Below the pieces are notes generated by a model. It searched no databases. It was not told the DNA's origin and saw nothing but the letters and a program-made list of their open reading frames with translations. This document shows, one piece after another, positions 63,631 through 64,000 of a stretch of 64,000 nucleotides of DNA. This DNA comes from DTU013 sp964512095 (GTDB lineage: Bacteria > Bacillota > Clostridia > Acetivibrionales > DTU013), in contig CAZEIH010000002.1 of the NCBI GenBank assembly GCA_964512095.1, positions 1-64,000 on the forward strand. The letters run 5' to 3'. The position numbers and the translations under genes were made by a program. The stretch's first letter is position 1; each line of letters begins with the position of its first letter.

Positions 63631-64000
63631 TCAGTTCAGTATCCGTTGGACCTCATATCCATTATTTGTTAGCTGAGTGACTATACCGGTCTCACCCTCC
63701 ATGTGACCTGCCCCAACTACAATAAAGTACACTTTCTTTTCCGGATCCGCCAAGTACTCCTTAGTCTTCTCATACATATGATTATTTCTGGTGTTCCAGA
63801 AAATCGTATTGAATTCCACAGCTTCAGGCGTACTACTATCCGTCGACTTGACCATCGCTTCAATAGTATTTGCGTCACCCTTTTCCCATGCCGAAAGCAT
63901 AAAATCGAATGTTGCATTAGTTGCAGATGCCTGCTGGGCTGCCTGCCCGGCATCAGGAGATGTTGTCAGAGATGAGGCTAGATACCATACCTGGATCTCA
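63631..64000 (-). CDS. TraB/GumN-family protein, C-terminal part
   Basis: The frame stays open to the window edge, so only the last 122 residues are seen. The end VYFIVVGAGHMEGETGIV, then LTNNGYEVQRI, is the hallmark of TraB/GumN (ERE-like) proteins, proposed metalloproteases or haem-handling proteins. RNNHMYEKTKEYL before it is the usual preceding helix with Arg-Asn. The start and any signal peptide lie outside the window. Confidence 0.8.
   Translation of the reverse strand, partial: EIQVWYLASSLTTSPDAGQAAQQASATNATFDFMLSAWEKGDANTIEAMVKSTDSSTPEAVEFNTIFWNTRNNHMYEKTKEYLADPEKKVYFIVVGAGHMEGETGIVTQLTNNGYEVQRILN

Overview
The window looks like chromosomal DNA of a spore-forming, anaerobic, plant-fibre-degrading member of the Clostridia. 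The signs are a multimodular GH10 xylanase lipoprotein, S-layer-homology (SLH) proteins, a PerR/rubredoxin/rubrerythrin oxygen-defence operon, CotS-type spore-coat kinases with CotSA-like glycosyltransferases, a two-subunit (gcvPA/gcvPB) glycine decarboxylase and a cysteine T-box leader. Two runs of 100 N (42393-42492 and 55059-55158) are scaffold placeholders, so this is a draft assembly.

Layout. 1-6.1 kb: remnant of a copper-amine-oxidase-like surface protein, a coiled-coil protein, a DHH phosphoesterase, then a leftward amino-acid ABC operon (lipoprotein binding protein, permease, ATPase) and a MATE exporter. 6.5-8.8 kb: XRE-cupin regulator with an acyl-CoA synthetase, closed by a long palindrome. 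8.8-10.8 kb: ECF sigma factor overlapping a membrane-anchored serpin. 11.3-14.2 kb: xylanase. 14.5-18.3 kb: pfkA, a PTS EIIC-like membrane protein and a second MATE exporter. 18.4-24.9 kb: a two-component system joined to a MacAB-like transporter (adaptor, FtsX permease, ATPase). 25-29 kb: DUF4143 ATPase, a small membrane protein and a frameshifted helicase. 29.4-31.6 kb: perR, a two-rubredoxin protein and a ferredoxin-rubrerythrin fusion. 31.9-36.1 kb: pyrophosphatase and a heterodimeric ABC exporter. 36.2-41.1 kb: two SLH proteins (solute-binding and M23 peptidase) around a scrambled IS remnant. 41.1-43.4 kb: rlmB with a long octapeptide-repeat tail, and mrnC. 43.5-49.4 kb: gcvPB-gcvPA-gcvH-gcvT-lplA. 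49.6-57.0 kb: spore-coat glycan region (two CotS, a glycosyltransferase/UDP-glucose-dehydrogenase fusion, two small helical proteins, another glycosyltransferase). 57.1-60.0 kb: cysE-cysS behind a T-box. 60.1-64 kb: holin-like protein, a conserved clostridial protein, a coiled-coil protein and the end of a TraB/GumN protein.

How genes work together. The PerR operon detoxifies peroxide and is probably self-regulated through a 7-1-7 palindrome beside a consensus promoter. LplA supplies the lipoyl group for GcvH. The T-box couples cysteine synthesis and cysteine charging to uncharged tRNA-Cys. The coat kinases, glycosyltransferases and UDP-sugar dehydrogenase look like one coat-glycan unit.

Most notable items: a naturally circularly permuted amino-acid-binding protein; an ECF sigma / membrane-serpin pair; a previously unnamed ~103-bp two-hairpin repeat present five times, one copy inside the cysteine T-box leader; the RlmB repeat tail, where repeat phase predicts the true size of the assembly gap; the glycosyltransferase-UGDH fusion; and several proteins carrying expanded low-complexity inserts. 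I found no CRISPR array, tRNA, rRNA or intact mobile element.
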